Shown here: one piece after another, positions 8,940 to 11,942 of the stretch
How positions within the stretch are numbered: the stretch's first letter is position 1
Layout of the letters: each line of letters begins with the position of its first letter
Origin: Cyclostephanos tholiformis
Lineage: Eukaryota > Bacillariophyta > Thalassiosirophyceae > Thalassiosirales > Thalassiosiraceae
Length of the DNA stretch: 11,942 bases
Assembly: GCA_036939975.1 (NCBI GenBank)
Contig: JALLPB010002105.1
Span: 1 to 11,942 of the forward strand
Direction of reading: 5' to 3'
The notes under the pieces: model-generated
Told to the model about the DNA's origin: nothing
The model's input: the letters and a program-made list of their open reading frames with translations, nothing else
The model's database searches: none
Made by a program: the position numbers and the translations under genes

Positions 8940-9447
8940 TGACAAAATATGCCCATTAGCATACAATACAACAAATACTCTCATATGGTTCCCGCCATTA
9001 GAGTATACATTTGAGAAAGAATCAGGCAAGAAACTCAATTCAACCCAGCTATTTGATCCGGATGACCATCCGTGTCCCACGGAGAGAGAACTGACACCAT
9101 CTGTGTTCCTCAGAAACTCTCGTATGTAGAGATTCATATACTGATCGTATGAAAGTACACAAAACCGAGCATTTTTAGATTTATGTTGACACCTTTCTTG
9201 CATACGTGTGTTCACCGTATGGAGAAGGTGGAACCTTCATACCTTCTTAGACCTGGTGATGCGTGAATGCAATAATGCACAGGATGAACATGCTATTCAC
9301 CACCATTGCCATAATATTTGATATATTTTGACCTTTAGACCTTTAATATCTATTTAACCATTGACCGAATAGGGGTTGGGCTCAGTCGAGTGACCTCCCC
9401 GGCCATGGCCATTATGTCTACCCTGTTAACATAGCCATATTTCTTCA
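8940..9447 (+). repeat. 3' long terminal repeat of the copia element
   Basis: 508 bp, TGACAAAATA...TTCTTCA. It aligns with 2321-2819; the extra length includes a short insertion near 9418-9430 (CTACCCTG-like). Eight CpG sites of the 5' copy read TG or CA here. The stem-loop of the 5' LTR is kept at 9190-9230 with a different loop. Confidence 0.92.
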
Positions 9448-9452
9448 TGATA

Positions 9453-9777
9453 CTACGAATCCCATAAGAGCTGTTACAAAAAGTTGCAAGCAACTTGCTA
9501 GCAACTTGTGAGATTTTGTATGAGAGAACAGTATGAAAGTACGTAGGAACCAAAAAGCAGCACCCCCCCAACCATACCAAATTCTCTGTATTCCCCCCCC
9601 CCCATGGCCGCCGACCCTGCCATATCACAGCCGCTGATAAGAGTTAGCCACCTCCCCTTTGCGGTACATTAGAAAACACCCTCACCGACGATCCCACCTA
9701 ATGGCGTCGCCTCCCCCCCCAGGCGAGAGATGAGAATAATTTTCTATGGTACACATCATCATCGCCACAACAATGCC
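9453..9777 (+). repeat. left terminal inverted repeat
   Basis: Matches the reverse complement of 11414-11743 from the outer CTACGAATCC to the inner CAATGCC. Long blocks are nearly identical, for example AGCTGTTACAAAAAGTTGC, CCATGGCCGCC, CCCTGCCATATCAC, CCGCTGATAAGAGTTAGCCA and AACACCCTCA. Small indels occur in the C runs near 9562-9602. The match was seen by eye and percent identity was not computed. Confidence 0.85.
9479..9508 (+). repeat. subterminal palindromic motif cluster, left TIR
   Basis: AAGTTGCAAGCAACTT overlaps TTGCTAGCAACTT, forming two adjacent near-palindromes around GTTGC/GCAAC about 30 bp from the element end. The right TIR has the same arrangement at 11690-11715. Clustered palindromes at this position are a usual form of transposase binding site; that role is inference. 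Confidence 0.55.
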
Positions 9778-10441
9778 TCCCAAGTGACCACCATGCCTGA
9801 CCCCTAGGCAACCAATCCAACGGATGTCCAGACAGAGGCTTGCGCCCGCCGCGGACTATCCTGGAAGCTGGAGCATGTGTGTTGTGAGATGCCTCATCCA
9901 TCCCACGGCAGGGGCTACATTTGAGGAAGGGGAAGAGGATCAGCGGGGGGGAGGGTAAGTGATACAACCCGTCCTCTTTTGCACCATTCAACATTCAACT
10001 GGGGAGAGAAGAGATCATTTATACAACAACACTTGCCGTTACCTGCCAGTGCAAGCTATGGACAGATGGGATGACGACAATGAGGATGGGGAGTGATCGT
10101 TGTCATCCAAGGGGTCAGTGTTGTTGTTGGAGGGAGGTGGTGAGGGGTAGTTGGCCAGCTGTATGGCAAAAGGAGAGGCACAATGTCATGGGACGATGCA
10201 ACGGGGCACGATGGGAAAAAACATCACAATGGGATTTCCTGATGTGAAGCAATGGGAAGAGGGAGGTGGTGGTGTGATGACAAGGAAGGTGGTCTACCAC
10301 ACAACAACCATCAAAAAGACGGGGGCAGAGGGAGTGTGGCAAAATGAGAGGCATGGAATGTGGTGATTGAGATTGGGGGGAAGCAACTAATTTTTATCAG
10401 ATCAAAAATAATCATTATTCCCCATCATCCTAGTTCTCAAA
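9778..10441. other. interior of the long-TIR element, left part; no gene recognised
   Basis: Purine-rich and GT/GA-rich sequence with short open stretches in several frames (for example 10151-10366 plus and 10115-10354 minus). None shows a motif or a clear preference for one strand. The reading frames are rich in Trp, Cys, Gly and His, as random translations of such sequence would be. I see no transposase motif. Confidence 0.5.
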
Positions 10442-10813
10442 TTACCCATGGCAGTCAATAATCATCAGGTCTGATGCCGCTGCCTTGAGAAATGTCAGCT
10501 TGTTGTATCCGTCATTCCCAATGACCCACCCTCTTCCTGGGCGTCCATTTTATCATAGGCAAACCAAGGCAGAGCGTTCAACGAGGAGGCATTGTCATTC
10601 ATATTTCCGAGTATATTCAATTGATCTTCCATTGGTTCAATCGGTTGCTCCCTTACCACATTGGTTGGGAGGCGGCGGTAAATATCATTTTCAACGATGC
10701 CTGGGTGGTCGATTGCATCTGGTGGCTGTTGTTGTTGATGGGGAGCCACACCAACAGCTTGCAACAATCGGATAGGGTGGGAGGAGGGTGCAAATGCAAA
10801 ATTTCAGTGTCCC
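10442..10813 (-). pseudogene. decayed coding sequence of unknown function inside the long-TIR element
   Basis: On the minus strand a frame beginning after a stop near 10810 gives SSHPIRLLQAVGVAPHQQQQ, then a Gln/Asn/Pro-rich stretch with EQPIEPMEDQLNILGNMNDN and NALPWFAYDKMDAQEEGG, ending in a stop near 10495. A neighbouring minus-strand frame then reads GYNKLTFLKAAASDLMIID and CHG before a stop at 10442. This suggests one frameshift near 10510. Composition and continuity look like real protein, unlike the rest of the interior. I do not recognise the family. It may be a remnant of a transposase or of a captured gene. Confidence 0.4.
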
Positions 10814-11413
10814 CTGACATCTGGTGGCCAAGAACAATGGCCCAGAAGTACAGTATTGTGGGGGGGGATGATATCCCATTGTGAAAGCCAAAGGGAGGTG
10901 GACAATGAGTCCCCCCAGGAACCAGGAAAAAAGAGGTCCAATGGAGAACTGATAGATATGCTACATAGGAGCAATGCCAGCTAAAAATACTTACTATTCC
11001 TACATTTAAAAGAGTTGAGCCTGGAATGAGCCTGGAACGAGCCTGGAATGAGATGGCTCTGAAGGTGCTGGGAAAAAAGTCTCAATTGTGACCAGACTCG
11101 TAGTATAATGGCGAGTATTGTTTCATGATTGATTTCTCCCCTCCCCAGTTTATTGTTGATTTCATCGTCCTTGTGACACCATCACACCACCCTCCTCATC
11201 ACCTCTTTGATGTATGCCATCATCATCACCATCCTTCTCCTTCTCCCTCCCATCATAATCAACATCAATTACGCTTGCATCCACCACACCCCCCCCTGTT
11301 CTTGGTATCCAATCAATGAGGGCACCATCTACTGATTCCACCAAAGATTCAGGGTCATCATCATTGGCAGCAGGGGTGGCTTAGTCACAGTCATCCCGAT
11401 CAATGTTGCAGTT
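10814..11413. other. interior of the long-TIR element, right part
   Basis: Mostly without recognisable genes. On the minus strand an Asp-rich open stretch (ESLVESVDGALIDWIPRTGG and an acidic run after it, within 11162-11360) is interrupted by a stop upstream, near 11381. It could be another piece of the same decayed minus-strand gene. The plus strand here is CAT/CCT-rich and gives His/Pro-rich translations without motifs. Confidence 0.35.
11016..11052 (+). repeat. 11-bp tandem repeat, about 3.3 units
   Basis: TGAGCCTGGAA at 11016, 11027 and (first base C) 11038, followed by a partial unit TGAG. The units are nearly identical, so the array is young compared with the decayed sequence around it. 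Confidence 0.85.
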
Positions 11414-11743
11414 GGCATTGGTGGTGGTGATGACAATGCATACTGCTGTAGGAAATTACTCTCACCTCTTGCCTGGGGAGGGAGGTGATGCTGTTGGGTG
11501 GGATTGTCGATGAGGGTGTATTCTAACGTACCGTGAAGAAGGGGTGGCTAACTCTTATCAGCGGCGGTGATATGGCAGGGTTGGCGGCCATGGAGGGGGG
11601 AATACAGCGATTTTGGTATGGCTGGGGGGGTGTGAGCTGCTTTCTAGTTCCTACGTATTTTCATACTGTTCCCTCATAAAAATTTCACAAGTTGCTAGCA
11701 ACTCGCTAGCAACTTTTTGTAACAGCTGTTCTAGGATTTGTAG
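11414..11743 (-). repeat. right terminal inverted repeat
   Basis: Reverse complement matches 9453-9777 as described for the left copy. The outer end is GGATTTGTAG, followed by TA. The sequence just outside forms a near-palindrome, GTAGTAAATACTTACTAC (11740-11757). A related string, AAATACTTACTA, occurs inside the element at about 10985-10996. Confidence 0.85.
11690..11715 (+). repeat. subterminal palindromic motif cluster, right TIR
   Basis: AGTTGCTAGCAACT (11690-11703) is a perfect 14-bp palindrome, followed at once by CGCTAGCAACTT. This mirrors the cluster at 9479-9508, near the matching distance from the element end. Confidence 0.6.
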
Positions 11744-11745
11744 TA

Positions 11746-11942
11746 AATACTTACTACCATACATACTGGGTGCCAGCTGTAATTCTTTTTTTGTTTTTTT
11801 TATAGTTCCAGATCTGGACTCGCTGAAAACCTGGTCCAGATTCTCTTTGTTCAAATTCTAGGTCGTACATAAAAAAAATAGTAATACCATAGAACATGTG
11901 GCACAACTCTCATGCAACAATAGCAGAATCGCGAGAAAGGAG
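11746..11942. other. right flank, AT-rich, no gene seen
   Basis: AT-rich with a long T run (11785-11801) and a perfect 12-bp palindrome TCCAGATCTGGA (11807-11818). The related half CTGGTCCAGA follows about 20 bp later. No coding or RNA signal was found. Confidence 0.5.

Larger units (their letters stand above)
2321..9447 (+). mobile_element. Ty1/copia-type LTR retrotransposon, diatom (CoDi-like) lineage, full-length but inactivated
   Basis: A 7,127-bp element with both LTRs, a primer binding site, a repeat-bearing leader, gag, protease, integrase, reverse transcriptase, RNase H and a polypurine tract, all on the plus strand. Integrase before reverse transcriptase is the Pseudoviridae (copia) order; Gypsy elements have the reverse. 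Its protein motifs match the copia group common in diatoms. It cannot encode its proteins now. Gag changes frame at about 3705, 3825 and 4630 and has stops at 4219, 4396 and 4713. Pol has stops at 6098, 6908, 6995, 7073 and 7706, and shifts frame at about 7535, 7670, 8230 and 8455. No matching 5-bp target duplication is seen: GGTGT precedes the 5' LTR and TGATA follows the 3' LTR. Confidence 0.93.
9453..11743. mobile_element. long-TIR DNA element (class II-like), probably non-autonomous
   Basis: About 2.29 kb bounded by inverted repeats of about 325 bp. The outer ends read CTACGAATCC and GGATTTGTAG (reverse complement CTACAAATCC). Each is flanked by TA (9451-9452 and 11744-11745), as expected if TA was duplicated on insertion. 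TA target use suggests a Tc1/mariner-type relative, but long TIRs also occur in Mutator-like and foldback elements. I recognise no transposase. The interior (9778-11413) holds low-complexity purine-rich sequence, a decayed minus-strand coding stretch and an 11-bp tandem repeat. The left end starts five bases after the copia 3' LTR. Confidence 0.75.

Noticed and set aside
10151..10366. Plus-strand 71-codon open frame in the TIR element interior
   Set aside because: Low-complexity, Gly/Met/His/Lys-biased translation with no motif. A minus-strand frame of similar length overlaps it, as chance would give.
11125..11319. Plus-strand His/Pro-rich open frame
   Set aside because: It arises from CATCAC/CCT-rich simple sequence. 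The opposite strand gives the more protein-like, acidic reading.
1..11942. tRNA or rRNA genes
   Set aside because: No cloverleaf-type A/B box pair or rRNA-like core was seen by eye on either strand. A covariance-model scan would be needed to be certain.

Overview
The window looks like nuclear DNA of a microalga, most likely a diatom. The evidence is a GC-rich gene broken by short GT-AG introns (136 and 142 bp), a Ty1/copia-type retrotransposon whose protein motifs match the marine diatom 'CoDi'-like lineage (protease DSHADT, HHLLCPMQC, RT YVDD, RNase H DNDHAG), and eukaryotic signals such as a Kozak-like ATG. The assignment to diatoms is inference; no host marker gene is present.

Layout. (1) Bases 1-1903 hold one spliced plus-strand gene for a 2-oxoglutarate/Fe(II)-dependent oxygenase-like protein. 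Three exons (234-1397, 1534-1662, 1805-1903) join in phase 0. The last exon is only 32 codons, but it carries the distal iron-binding His and the 2OG-binding Arg. A further upstream exon (2-61) is possible. (2) Bases 1904-2320 are AT-richer intergenic sequence with a candidate polyadenylation signal. (3) Bases 2321-9447 are a full-length but dead copia retrotransposon: 5' LTR, tRNA-iMet-like primer binding site, a leader built of exact 37-bp-period degenerate repeats, gag, protease, integrase, reverse transcriptase, RNase H, polypurine tract and 3' LTR. At least six frameshifts and eight in-frame stops interrupt gag-pol, and the LTRs differ at about 12% of positions over their first 221 bp. 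(4) Only 3-5 bp after the 3' LTR begins a second element, 9453-11743. It has long (about 325 bp) terminal inverted repeats flanked by TA on both sides, subterminal GTTGCTAGCAAC palindromes, and an interior with decayed minus-strand coding sequence of unknown function. (5) Bases 11746-11942 are AT-rich flank with no gene.

The only gene that looks intact is the oxygenase. The rest records transposon activity and decay: CpG loss biased to one LTR, no target-site duplication around the retroelement, and two unrelated elements nearly abutting. The observations most worth following up are the spliced oxygenase with its tiny final catalytic exon, the 37-bp leader array bearing TGACTCA cores, the stem-loop kept in both LTRs, and the long-TIR element.
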